This document shows, in pieces, positions 1 to 10,176 of a DNA stretch of 64,000 nucleotides (within the stretch, counting starts at the first letter, position 1; each line of letters opens with the position of its first letter). The notes under the pieces were generated by a model, which worked only from the letters and a program-made list of their open reading frames with translations, ran no database searches and had not been told where the DNA came from. Position numbers and translations under genes: made by a program. Origin of the DNA: Blastocladiella emersonii ATCC 22665 (taxonomy: Eukaryota > Blastocladiomycota > Blastocladiomycetes > Blastocladiales > Blastocladiaceae); contig JANHCV010000007.1 in assembly GCA_025594325.1 (NCBI GenBank), positions 992,001-1,056,000 on the forward strand, written 5' to 3'.

Positions 1-2436
1 GTCGTCGGCGCCGCGCTGCCCCCGTTCGCGCCAGTGCAGCCGCCCGCAGTCGCGCGGGTGGGCAGCGATAACGTCGTTGGCGCGTGGGAGCAGCGGTCCG
101 ACAGCCCGATGCCCGGCATGTACCCGCCGCCGCCGTCCCAGCCGCAGCAGCAGCAGCCCGCGGCCGCACCCGCGCCCGTCCAGCAGCAGCCGATCGGGAG
201 CGCGTGGGTCCGCATGCTCGCGGCGGCGCCGACCCTCGTCAAGATCGTCTACGACCTCCCGCCCGCGCCGATGCGCGACTGGGTCGTCGACGCGATCCGC
301 CGCCGCGCGCCGCACTTGCTGCCCGTGCCGCCCGTCCCCGCCGCGGCCGATGCGCCCGCGACTGCGGATGCCGCAGGAACCGATGCCGCCGGCAGCGACG
401 CCGAGGCGCAGCTCGCGGCCCGCAAGCGTGCAGCCGCCGAGCGGCAGCGCAAGATGCTCGAGGACATGCAGCGGCAGCAGGCGAGTTTCGCGGCGAACTT
501 CGCCGACGAGATGGACGACGACGAGGACTTTGAGGACGCCGAGGACCTCGAGGACCCGAGCAACCCCGTCGCCCTATCGTGCCTCGTGTGCCAGCAGACG
601 GTCAACGAGAACGAGATCGCCGGGTACACGGCGCGCATCGAGACGTCGTCGCTCGTCCGCGTCGAGGACACGCAGGCCGAGCTCGCCGCCGCGGCGAGTG
701 CGGCGGGGAAAGACGGCGACCACTACCTGTCCCTGCGCGGCCAGGTCGCCGTCCCCGGCCTCCACGTCTCGACGTGCGGCCACGTCCTGCACCAGCACTG
801 CCTCGACACGTACCTTGTGTCGATCCAGACCCGCCACGCCACGCAGCGGTCGCGCAACCACCCGGAGCTCGCCGCCTTCAACGAGTTCCTGTGCCCGCTG
901 TGCAAGGCCCTGTGCAACTCCCTCGTCTACATCCACCCCGCCGCGCACCGCGAGCAGGCCCGCGCGGCTGCCCGGATCCTCCACGGACACGACGACGGCG
1001 GGCGCGTCCTGGACCCCGCGACGTCCGTGTTCGCGCCCGGCCGCCCCCTCGCGCCCGCCGAAGTCGACCGCGTCTACAACCGCCGCATCGACGAGCTCGT
1101 CCGCGAGAAGAAAAAGGCCGCGGTCAAGGCCGCGTGCATGACGCACGCCGCCCGGCAGGCACAGGTGCACGCGTCGTCGGCCGGCGGTTCCTCCTCAAGT
1201 GGGGCCGACGGCGGCGCGTCCGCGGCCGCCCCGCCCGAGCTCGACGTGCAGCACATCCTCGCCGCCATGAACCCCGTCGACAACCCGGACGGGTTCGCGA
1301 AAGCCCCGTTCCTCGGACCCGTCGCCATGGTCTCCCCCGCCATCGACCGCGCCCACGCGCCGCTCGCGACTTTTGTGTACACGCTCGCGGCGCTCGAGGT
1401 CCAGGCGCGGCCCGCGCCGGCGTCGCCCGACGGGGCCCCCGAGTGGCCCCGCGGATCGCCGCTCGTCCTCGGCCGGATGCCGAGCCACGTCCTCCCGTTC
1501 CTCCGCCAGCTCGCGCTCAACGTGCGCGCGTCCGCGGCGCGTGTCGCGGCGGCTGCGGGCGGCGAGCTCCCGCGGATCGCGATCGGGGATGTTTTGGCGG
1601 CCGGGACCGACCCGTTCGGGTGGCTCGTCGTCCAGACGCTGTTCCCGCCGCCGGCCACGATTTCGGGCGACGATGGGGACGCGGTCATGGCCGAGGCGAA
1701 TGGTGCCTGCGACGACGCGGCGTGGCGCGAGAATATCCGGATCGCGGCGGCTGCGGTCGTCGCGCAGGAGGGTAGTGAGCGCGCGGTCGTGTTCCTCCGC
1801 AAGGCGCTGCTCCTCCGCGCCGCGACGGTCCCCGGGCTCTACGTGTCGCCGTACCTCGACTACCCGACCGAGGCCGAGCAGATGGCGCACGTCCTGCAGC
1901 TCGCGTGGCCGCCCGCCGCTCCCGTTTTGGGGGATCTGCTGCCGCCGCGCCGCCGGTACGTCGACTTCCCCGGCGCGTACCGCCTGATCCCGCTGCCGCG
2001 GCGCCTCGACACGCTGCTCGCGCGCCGCCTCCAGTTCGTGTGCGCGCGGTGCAACACGACGCCGCGCGACGTCGCGCAGTGCCTGGTGTGCGGCGCGCGC
2101 CTGTGCATGCAGTCGTTCTGCTGCAACGACCCCGTCACGGGCCGCGGCGAGTGCATGCAGCACATGGCCGAGTGTACCGGCGACACGGGACTGTTCCTCG
2201 ACCTCACCCGCGTCGCCCTCGTGCTGCTGCACGAGGAGAAGGGGCACTTTTTGCCGGTGCCCTACCTCGACTCGCACGGCGAGGTGGATCTCGGCCACCG
2301 ACGCGGCCGGCCCATGTTCTTCAACGCGCCCCGGTACGCGGAGCTCGAGCGCATGTGGACCGGGCAGGATATCGGGTCGTTCCTCGCGCGCAAGGTCGAG
2401 GCCACGCATGATACCGGCGGCTGGGAGACCATGTGA
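1..2436 (+). CDS. UBR1: UBR1-type E3 ubiquitin ligase (N-recognin), C-terminal part
   Basis: The reading frame is open from the first base of the window, so the N-terminal part, including the UBR box, lies upstream; about 811 residues are visible. After a Pro/Gln-rich stretch and an acidic segment there is a RING-H2 finger, starting with CLVCQQTV near base 580, continuing with TCGHVLHQHC and closing with CPLCKALC near base 890. The last 130 residues hold a second Cys/His cluster (CARCNTTP, CLVCGARLCM, CMQHMAEC) followed by VPYLDSHGE, the C-terminal domain typical of UBR1/UBR2. The family ubiquitinates N-degron substrates with an E2 partner in cytosol and nucleus. No intron is needed in the visible part. 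The 3' end converges on the kinase gene with only 18 bp between stop codons. Confidence 0.9.
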   Translation, partial: VVGAALPPFAPVQPPAVARVGSDNVVGAWEQRSDSPMPGMYPPPPSQPQQQQPAAAPAPVQQQPIGSAWVRMLAAAPTLVKIVYDLPPAPMRDWVVDAIRRRAPHLLPVPPVPAAADAPATADAAGTDAAGSDAEAQLAARKRAAAERQRKMLEDMQRQQASFAANFADEMDDDEDFEDAEDLEDPSNPVALSCLVCQQTVNENEIAGYTARIETSSLVRVEDTQAELAAAASAAGKDGDHYLSLRGQVAVPGLHVSTCGHVLHQHCLDTYLVSIQTRHATQRSRNHPELAAFNEFLCPLCKALCNSLVYIHPAAHREQARAAARILHGHDDGGRVLDPATSVFAPGRPLAPAEVDRVYNRRIDELVREKKKAAVKAACMTHAARQAQVHASSAGGSSSSGADGGASAAAPPELDVQHILAAMNPVDNPDGFAKAPFLGPVAMVSPAIDRAHAPLATFVYTLAALEVQARPAPASPDGAPEWPRGSPLVLGRMPSHVLPFLRQLALNVRASAARVAAAAGGELPRIAIGDVLAAGTDPFGWLVVQTLFPPPATISGDDGDAVMAEANGACDDAAWRENIRIAAAAVVAQEGSERAVVFLRKALLLRAATVPGLYVSPYLDYPTEAEQMAHVLQLAWPPAAPVLGDLLPPRRRYVDFPGAYRLIPLPRRLDTLLARRLQFVCARCNTTPRDVAQCLVCGARLCMQSFCCNDPVTGRGECMQHMAECTGDTGLFLDLTRVALVLLHEEKGHFLPVPYLDSHGEVDLGHRRGRPMFFNAPRYAELERMWTGQDIGSFLARKVEATHDTGGWETM

Positions 2437-2454
2437 GCATTGTATTGTCTATGT

Positions 2455-3445
2455 CTATCTATCGAAGTGCTTTCGTCCTAGTTGACGGTATGCGTAGGCG
2501 GGGCCGTGGGCCGCGATGAAGCTCGCGACGACGGGCGCGCGCAGCACCGCGGCCGTCGTTGGACGTGTTGCTGGGTCCTTGGCCAGCAGCGAAAGGGCGA
2601 GGTGTTGCAGCGCTCGCCGCGTTCGTGATCTACGACCGAACGAAATCGTGAGCTGCTCGTCCAGACACGGTGTTCGTCGCGTCGTACATGGCAGGAAGGC
2701 CCAGCGCCGGCCTCGCGTGCAGAATCATATCAACCACGCCGTCGACGTCGTCGCCGCGGAACGGCCGGCGGAATGTTATGAGCTCGACGAGCACCACGCC
2801 GAGCGACCACATATCGACGGCCAGCCCGTACCGCGCGCCGCGGCACCGTTCAGGGCTCAGGTACACGGGTGTGCCGATGGCCGTGGCCGTCGTGGCCACC
2901 GCCTCTGGCGGTGCCCGCGGCAAACGTTTCGCGATGCCAAAGTCACCGAGCTTCAGGACGTACTTCCCCGGCACATCGCCGCCAGTGCGGTTCGGCGCGA
3001 GAAAGACATTCGCGGCCTTGATATCGCGGTGCACGATCCCCGCGCCGTGCACCGCGTCGACGGCGAGCGCGAGCTGCACGAGGAACGCGGCAACCGAGTG
3101 GTCGCTAAGCGGCTGTCGCGCGCGCTGCCGCCGCGCGAGGTACGCGGCCAGGTCGCCCGCCGACGCGTACTCGGTGCAGATCAGCAGGCTCGCCGAGTGT
3201 ACGTCCACGGCCCAGGTTAGGAGGGTTAAGATGTTTGGGTGACCGCGCAAGCGGGACAGGAGCTGGATCTCACGCTCCGGGTGCTCGAGGCCTGACCGTG
3301 CGCAGGTTGGGAGGTGTACGCGTTTCACAGTGACGGGCGTGCGGGCTGGGTCGCGCAGCGTCCATCGGTACACGGCGCCGTGGCTCCCGCGGCCGATGCA
3401 GATCCGCGGAGGCGGGCGGGGGCGGGCGTCGTATGGGTCTTTCAT
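2455..3445 (-). CDS. Ser/Thr protein kinase (NEK/STE-like), two exons
   Basis: Exons 3445-2688 and 2629-2455 give 310 residues, essentially a bare kinase domain. The glycine loop GRGSHGAV, the lysine in VTVKRV, the catalytic loop HRDIKAAN, the DFG motif and GTPVYLSPE are all present. Reading straight through stops at 2630 before subdomain XI. A 58-bp intron (2687-2630, donor GTACGA, branch CTCAC, acceptor GTAG) restores it, giving LLAKDPATRPT in exon 2. The HRDIKAANVFL loop and compact size resemble NEK and STE-type kinases; the subfamily is not certain. The gene is convergent with the UBR1-like gene and lies downstream of the C11orf65-like gene on the same strand. Confidence 0.88.
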
Positions 3446-3637
3446 GGTTTGCGTCGTTGATGGTGATCAAAGAGGTGGTGGAGGCCGCCACAAAGGCGGC
3501 AGGCGAGGGGTTACGGTGGCCATGGCCACCGTCCTGCGAGGCACTACTGTATCCACGCGGCCCCGACCTCTCCTCATCCCAGACAAGGGAGTGCTTCAGG
3601 AGACGCGAGAGATCAGCAAAACCATCACGAGTGTATA

Positions 3638-5631
3638 TCAAGATGTCAAGAACAGCGCGCTCAGCTCATCCCCACCGCCCGCCGCGTCCATCCCGCTCCG
3701 TGTCCGCGCTGACGACGCGCGGCTCGAGAACGTGGACGTGATCATGCCCTCCCACTCATCGTCGTCGTCCGTCTCCTGCACCGCGCTCTCGCCGCCCTCG
3801 ACCTGGTCGGCAGGATGCTGCATCGTGTGCATCGTCTGGAGCGCCGAGTCCCACTCGTCGCCCATGGCCGTAGTCGCGAGCCCGATCCACTCCTGCGTGT
3901 ACCGGTCAAAGTCGAGCTCGGCCGACCACTGCAGCAGGTCGTCGTCGTCGCCCTCGGCGAGGTCGGCCGCGCTATCGCTTCCCGATACTGAGGCAGGGGC
4001 GGTGGTGGCGGCCTTCTCGGCCGCGGCGGCGGCGTACATCTTGCGCATCCACTCGACCTTGCGCTGTTTCCGCTGCTTGATCTTCTCCTCGCGGCGCACC
4101 GAGGGCAGCGCCGGGTACGCGATCTTCTTATACGTCGTCTTGAAGTACACTGGGTCGTTGAGCATCTCGTACGGCTACACGACGCGGTGGGTCAGGGTGT
4201 GACGCGGGACGGAGAAGTAAAGCGCGCACGTTGCCCATGGTGAAGATGGGCCGCCAGCCGTTGTTCTCGAAGCGCTTGTACCACGTCTCTACAACAATGA
4301 CGCAGTTAGAGAAGGATCTACGGTCTCACGGTGAGGCGCGTGTACTCTTCTTGACATCGAGCGGGTTCGCGTAGTTGCGCGGCGCGAAGGAGCCGAGATC
4401 TATGGTCGGCCGGTGCACGTAGATCTTGTAGTAGACGGCGGGCGGGAAGTTCTCGCCGCCGAGCCGGAACCGGACGTGGAGCCCAGCCGCCGCGTCAATG
4501 AGCTGCGACTCGTTCGGGTTGATGAACTTGAGGATCGACCGCGAGTCGGTGCGCTCGCGGGCGCGGATCACGGCGCGCAGGTACGCGTAGATGCGGCGGT
4601 GCCAGAACCGGCGCCACGCGCGCTGGATCTTGGTCGCCGCCGCGTCCACGTTGCGCCTTAGCTCCTCGATGTGCACGCGCAGGTGCTCGCGCTCCAGGTA
4701 GTTGATCCCGTTGGTCCCATTCGCCCGGATCGACGCGATCGTCGCCTGCAGCGCGCGCTGCGCCCGAGACATGCGCCACACGGCCTGGATCTTGAGCGCG
4801 CAGAACTCGTCGAACAGCGGCGGGATCCGGCCCAGACTCTCGCACGCCGATGCGTGCACGCGGTACTTGGCCAGAACGCGCTCCTGCAGCGCCAGGTCCT
4901 GCAGGAAGTCGCGACGCGATGTCCCGAACACCCACCGGATCCGGCGACGCATGTACGCCTGCACCTCGTTCGCAGACGACGCGACGCGGAGGGTCCCGCC
5001 CGAGCCAGTGGTCCCGCCACCGGCGCCAGCCTCAGCAAGCCCGATACAAGACGTTGGCCGCGTGAGCTCGTCGGCGCCCGCGAGCGACGACTCGGGCCGG
5101 TACAGCGCGGCGGCACTCGACCGCCCGCTCGCGGGAACCTCGCTCATGGCGTCGCCAACAGCGCTCGCCGTTGAGAGGCCGTCGATCGAGTCGCCGGGCG
5201 AAATATCGGACGGGATGCTCGACAGCCGCGACGCGGCGAGGGTCCCGTTGCTCACGTCGCCGAACCGGACGTACGTGTACTTGAGCCGCGTGACGTGTGC
5301 GCGCCACGACGTCTGGACCGTGAGCGCGGCCGCGGCACGTTGCAGCTGCTCGACGAACAGCGCATTGTTTTTGATGTGCTGGTACTCGGGGTCGTCGTCG
5401 AGGCCCAGGTCCGAGCCGTACAGCGCGAGCTATGGGGGTTCAAGGATCAGACTCCGTGCAACCGAGACGGGCGATGGGTGGGCGTACGGAGCGCAGCGCC
5501 GGGGTCCGGCGCATCAGCGTCTCATACTTGTCGAGCGGGAACTGCACAAACGACAGCAGCTTGCGCGGGTCGAAGCCCAGCCCGATCCCCTTGAGGTCCT
5601 GCAGGATGGCATTCGGGTTGCCTTGATACAT
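3638..5631 (-). CDS. C11orf65/MFI-like IQ-motif protein, four exons
   Basis: Exons 5631-5488, 5429-4346, 4288-4230 and 4174-3638 join in frame to 607 residues. The introns are 58, 57 and 55 bp; the second has CTAAC and the third CTGAC as branch-like sites. Two IQ-like helices (ALTVQTSWRAHVTRL and AATKIQRAWRRFWHRR) precede a strongly conserved block, LIDAAAGLHVRFRLGG followed by YYKIYVHRP and WYKRFENNGWRPI. I recall this block from vertebrate C11orf65 (protein MFI), a poorly characterised protein found mainly in ciliated lineages. The tail is basic, then acidic. An upstream in-frame ATG at 5682 is possible; 5631 was preferred because the protein then begins MYQGNPNAILQDL. The role is unknown; a flagellar link is inferred from distribution. 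Confidence 0.82.
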
Positions 5632-5842
5632 GGTGGTGGTTTTTTTGGACTGAAGAGCAGGAGAAGAAGGGTCTGGGATCAAGACGCCGCGTTAGGACCG
5701 AGCATTGGCCGCTGCGAGACAAAACGCGTCGAGCGCGAGACATCACGTGTGGCCACGCACGGCGACGATCGTTTGGCTTGTCGATGTCGCAGACCACTCA
5801 CTCTCCCTGCACCACGCCCTTTCTCACGTAAATGTTAAACTA

Positions 5843-7739
5843 ATGGACGGCAACTTGCCGCAACATAACCGCCTGTCGGCCTTTCCGACGGAGCTGCAGC
5901 TCGGACTTGCGCGTTATTTCGATCTTCGCGATGCCGCCGCCCTTCGCGCCGCATCACGGAGCCTTCTTGCTTCATCGATCTGGCGCTTTAATTCGTGGTG
6001 GCCGGCCCTCTTTGCACTTGCTGGCAAGGACCCAGCTCGATTCCGTGCCTTGGTTCCGGCTCTTCCGTCTGCCGACGAGTAATGTACGCCGGTTCAAGTT
6101 GTTCGCCACCACGACCAAGTTCGCGAAGCTTTCCACGCCATCATCCGCATCATGGTGCAGCACGACGTTGCCGACGACACGCAGTGGGCCATGGTTTACG
6201 AGTGGATCGGCGACCCGCTTCCCATCACGTATGACGAGATGGCTCGGCTGGCCAGGGTTGCGTACAAGTCCAAATCGGCGAATGCAGCGCTTATCCTCGC
6301 CACGTGGACAAGTTTGACGGCCGAACCGTTCACCGTGCACTTGTTGGGACTCGAAGATTACTTGGACCACTTTGACAAGCGCGACGAGGCCCACCAGTGC
6401 ATCCTCGAACAATACCTTTTCGAGGAAGACTATGGGCAGCGTATGTTTAGAGAGAGCGCCGTCCGCTATGCCGCCAATGCAGGTGCGGCAGTCTTTCTGC
6501 GAGCTCTCGTCTACCTGATGCGCCAAATCCAGGCGTCCGACGACGACATGCGCAGCGAGTTTGTGCACGAACTGGACGAGTTCTTTACCAAAGTCATTTA
6601 CGAGCGCGAGCGAGCGAACGACCTCCTCGCGGCAATTTCCGCTGTGCTCGCCTTGTGCCACTGCTTCCGCCATAATCCAAGCAAATTCGACATAACTGAC
6701 GGAAAGCTCATGCGAGCCCCGTTTGGTGTTCACCACGTCCAGAAACCGAACCGCGCCTCGCAAATTGCACGGTTCGCCGAGATCCTGGGCAGCGAAGCCG
6801 AAGCCAACGAGTACATGCCCGTCCTCGATGCGATCTCGCGCCGTTTCTGCCGCCTGGAGTGGGGCGCCAAGTTTTCGGGCGTCTACGAATCGCTGGCTGA
6901 CAAGGATTTCTTTTTACGGCGAGGAGCAGCGAGATTCTACCAAGCTTGTCCGCAGCATCCGCAGCATCCTAGCTGCCGATCTCATGTGGTGGGGACCCAA
7001 CAGGGCCATTATTGAACACCATTTCCGACTGCTCGAGGACTCGCCTTCGCTCGTCCCTCCAATTCCAGGCCTTCCCAAGCACTTTCCTATCACGGTTGCC
7101 AAACAGCTCGTCAAGTTCTTTCCCAAAACCAAAGCGTGGTTGCTTCGGACTCAGCCACTGACCCCGGCCGAATGGCGACAGGTTCTCGCACGCGTCATCG
7201 AGGCGTGGCAGGTCAAGATGTTGAACGGTGCCAAAAAGCAGTTTTTATCGTTCCACTCGCCTTGGGATCTTGAGTCGGTCGGTTTTCCTGAGGAACTTGA
7301 CGAGTGCAGGACGGTGGCTGATATTCGCGCTCTCATCGAAGTTCAGTACCCTCAGCTTCCCAAACCAGCGATTGCTCAACGATCCGAGCCGCTCGACTTC
7401 GCGCCACTTGGTATAAACGGACTTGGTCTACACATGTCCGTCATCATCGCATTTGTCATTACCAAGCGCCGCCACCTTGTGAAGCAGTTTGCCGCCGAGA
7501 TCACAACGCTCCGCAGGCGGCCTTGGACCATGTCAGAGCCGCTGGCCAAGTCGCTCACAGCTTGCCGCGATCTTCGGGACCACGGCGGGTTGCTGACGCA
7601 AATGCTCGACATCATGTTTGCCAACGGCGACCAAGTGACCCGCGACGCAAAACAGCGTTTTGTTCAGTGGGCGGTTTTCAACAAGAACGCAGCAGTCGTC
7701 GAGTGGGCCAGGCGGACGTGGCGAAAATTGAACAACTGA
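5843..7739 (+). pseudogene. F-box-like protein, copy 1, broken by a stop and a frameshift
   Basis: The start MDGNLPQHNRLSAFPTELQL followed by GLARYFDLRDAAALRAA looks like an F-box helix set. The frame meets TAA at 6080-6082 but stays open in the same frame beyond it (RHHDQVREAFHAIIRIMVQH). It then shifts at a run of five T at 6911-6915: removing one T would join DKDFF to YGEEQRDSTKLV and on to the end, RRTWRKLNN. About 630 residues would result. A non-consensus 54-bp intron (GTGCCT to CAAG) could remove the stop, but nothing similar explains the T-run shift. Decayed copies follow at 7952 and 8893. I read it as a recently inactivated member of an expanding family; sequencing error at the T run is the alternative. 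Confidence 0.7.
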
Positions 7740-7951
7740 GTCTGTTTTAACTCAATGTCCCATTGCACTTGAATATAATATGTTTCCTCGAACATGCACG
7801 GACATCAGCAGAGGGCTCACAGATTGAACGAACCGGCGGCGTGCAAGGACGGTGAGACGCGACGAACAATCATGTGATGTTGTGCTTTCGCGTTCGTCCG
7901 CCTCGACTCGTTCTCTCGTGGAAGTTAGCGAGACCCGCAAATGCCAATCTA

Positions 7952-8596
7952 ATGGATGGCAACTTGCCGCAACATGACCGTCTATCGGCCCTGCCGACGG
8001 AGTTACAGCTCGGACTTGCGCGTTATTTCGAGCTTCGCGATGCCGCCGCTATTCGTGCCGCGACGGGCTGCGTCGATTCACGTACAACATCGCAACTAAG
8101 CTCGCGGGAACCCCGTTCTTTGCTTTCTCTCCAAGCCTGACCGATATCGTGAATCATCTCGAGCCCCTTAAGCCGCTTGTGACCGAAAACCCTTCGTCAG
8201 GGTTCGGGACGTACACGGAGGCAGCCTGCGCGCCAGGACGCAAAGCACGCGTGATTTCTCGACCGAGCTCTGGGCAGTGGATCTTTCATGCATTCCGTGG
8301 TCATCGCTTATATCATCGTACACCAAGGCCAACTTGTGGAGGAGCTTGCCACCGCGGTAACGACGCTGCGTCAGCGGCCGTGGGTCATGTCCGCTGAACT
8401 CGCTCGGATCCTCACGTGCGGCCGCGTCTTTTATATCTACGGCGAGCGGTTGACTCGGATGCTGGAGGTGATGTGGAACAACGGCGTACTGGCCGCGCGC
8501 GACATTCGAGAGCACTTTGTCAAGTGGGCGCTGCGCCGCGAACGGTGCTCCGTCCGCGAGTGGGGCGAGCGGATGCAGCACCGACTCGACGAATAG
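7952..8596 (+). pseudogene. F-box-like protein, copy 2, internally deleted
   Basis: The first 36 codons nearly repeat copy 1 (MDGNLPQHDRLSALPTELQL, then GLARYFELRDAAAIRAAT). Similarity is then lost, and the frame ends at 8140. From 8288 a second open stretch (SVVIAYIIVHQGQLVEELAT, ending WGERMQHRLDE) matches the C-terminal part of copy 1 (SVIIAFVITKRRHLVKQFAA). The roughly 500 codons between these parts in copy 1 are missing. The bases just before the ATG (CTAATGGAT) also match copy 1 (CTAATGGAC), so the copied unit includes some 5' flank. Confidence 0.7.
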
Positions 8597-8892
8597 GAGA
8601 CATGGACGTCGAATAAAGAGTAGTTCAAGTTGGGATCGCGAGCTCACTAGCGGGATCTCGGACTGAGCGATGACCGAGCCGCGCGGAAGCACAATGGGAC
8701 GCGATGAACAATCATGTCATGGATGAAGCAGTTGTGTCGCGCAACTGTCGGCGAACTGAGACTTCACCTGTCATGTCAGGGACTATCCGTCTCGTTCGCA
8801 CCGCCCCGACCCCCGTCTCCGTGTCATTCAAATGTAATAAAACTTGCAAAAATTTGACCATCTGTTGGTTTTGCTGACTCGAGCCTCCCTAA

Positions 8893-9264
8893 GCGCATCG
8901 AGCCGTTCGACTTCACATGGATGGGCGTGAACGGGACCTGTTTACACATGCATGACCATACATGACGCGCTTCCCTTCGTTGTGATCCTACAGCCCGGTT
9001 TCATGAAGCATTTCGGACTGGAACTGACCACGTTCCGCTTGCAGCCGTGGATCCTGTCGCGCGAACTTACGGTGAAGCTTGTCCAGTGTGGCGATTGCGT
9101 CGAGCACGGCAAGCGGTTGACCCCCAGATGCTAGACGTAATGTGGATCAACGGCGTCGTCTCGACCCACCAAGTACGGGAGACGTTTGTTTAATGGGCGC
9201 TGCAGCACAAAGCGGAAGTGGTCCTTGAGTGGGGCGAGCGCATGCAGCAGCGCGTTGGCGAGTA
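8893..9264 (+). pseudogene. F-box-like protein, copy 3, 3' remnant
   Basis: Only the C-terminal part survives. KRIEPFDFTWMGVNGTCLHM corresponds to the segment of copy 1 around RSEPLDFAPLGINGLGLHM. It is followed, after a frame change and a stop, by LELTTFRLQPWILSRELTVK and, in other frames, by fragments ending EWGERMQQRVGE. At least two stops and two frame changes are needed to read it. No start region is visible, so this is the most decayed of the three tandem copies. Confidence 0.6.
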
Positions 9265-10176
9265 AGTATCCCACCCACCGTTTGTTTTCATCAAATATAT
9301 ACGTTTGCGGCTCACGCAAGTATTCAAGCTAGCTCACTCCATTCGTCTCCTGATCATCATTTCCGGCTTGTCGGCTGTAATCACAGCATCACTCCGCGTT
9401 GTGGTGAATTCGTCACGCTGGCTGCATAGCGCCAAATGCTCGCCCACGGGTGCAGGCCGGGCAACGGAGTAGTCGAACGAGCGCTCCGCAATCACTGCTT
9501 GGTTGGAATAACATTAAACACAAAGGAGAGCTTTCCGTTCCAGCATCCACTTGCGCAGGTCAGGCTTGAAGTGGCGCGCAGGTGCAAGTCCCACACCGCT
9601 GAACCGAAAACGCGTCCGAGTGCGATAAAGTTTCTCAACGACCCGAAGCAACCGCGCAAGGGTGCATTCCATCTCAAATCGGGATTTAGCCCTGCTGAAA
9701 CCCAGCCGCCACCGGCCACCGACGCGACGCGGCCGAAACGCGAGACGCGTTGATCAAACACGTGACGGGCGCGAGACAGATCCAAGGCGCCTCGCGTCGC
9801 GTAGCGGTGCGTTGCGGTGCCGTGGCGAGCCGCACTTCCGCCCTTCTCGAAAGCGGGTGGCCGCCGACCGTACTTCTTTTCTCGTCAGGAGTACGGACGG
9901 GACAGTAAACCCGGCGGCAGGGTTGCGGCGCGCGTATAAAAGGGCGGGACCGCCCGTCGCACGACCGAGACCAAGAATCGAAGCGACCAAGAAGACGTCA
10001 AGAAGTAGGAGAAAAAAAAAACCATTTGTGATATAGTGCATAGCAGCCAACCGAGGAAAAATCGCAAACGCGCGGTACTCAAAAAAAGGGGTAGGGGATC
10101 GGAGGGGAGGGGAGGGGGGTATTGGAAGCAAAGTAATCACACACACACGCACTCGAGAAGTAGCACACCCAGATCA
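9265..10176. other. Intergenic; no gene recognised
   Basis: This stretch lies between the F-box-like array and the 3' end of the zinc-finger-like gene. It contains an isolated TATA box on the plus strand (9935) followed by an A-rich segment (10011-10021) and a GGGGA-rich stretch near 10095-10120. No open frame with convincing protein character was seen on either strand. Confidence 0.5.
9935..9942 (+). promoter_or_regulatory. TATA box without an obvious gene
   Basis: TATAAAAG stands in a GC-rich context (GCGCGTATAAAAGGGCGGG). It points right, towards the 3' end of a gene on the opposite strand, and no coding frame follows within 250 bp. It may drive a noncoding or antisense transcript, or be a relic promoter of the decayed array. 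Confidence 0.4.
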
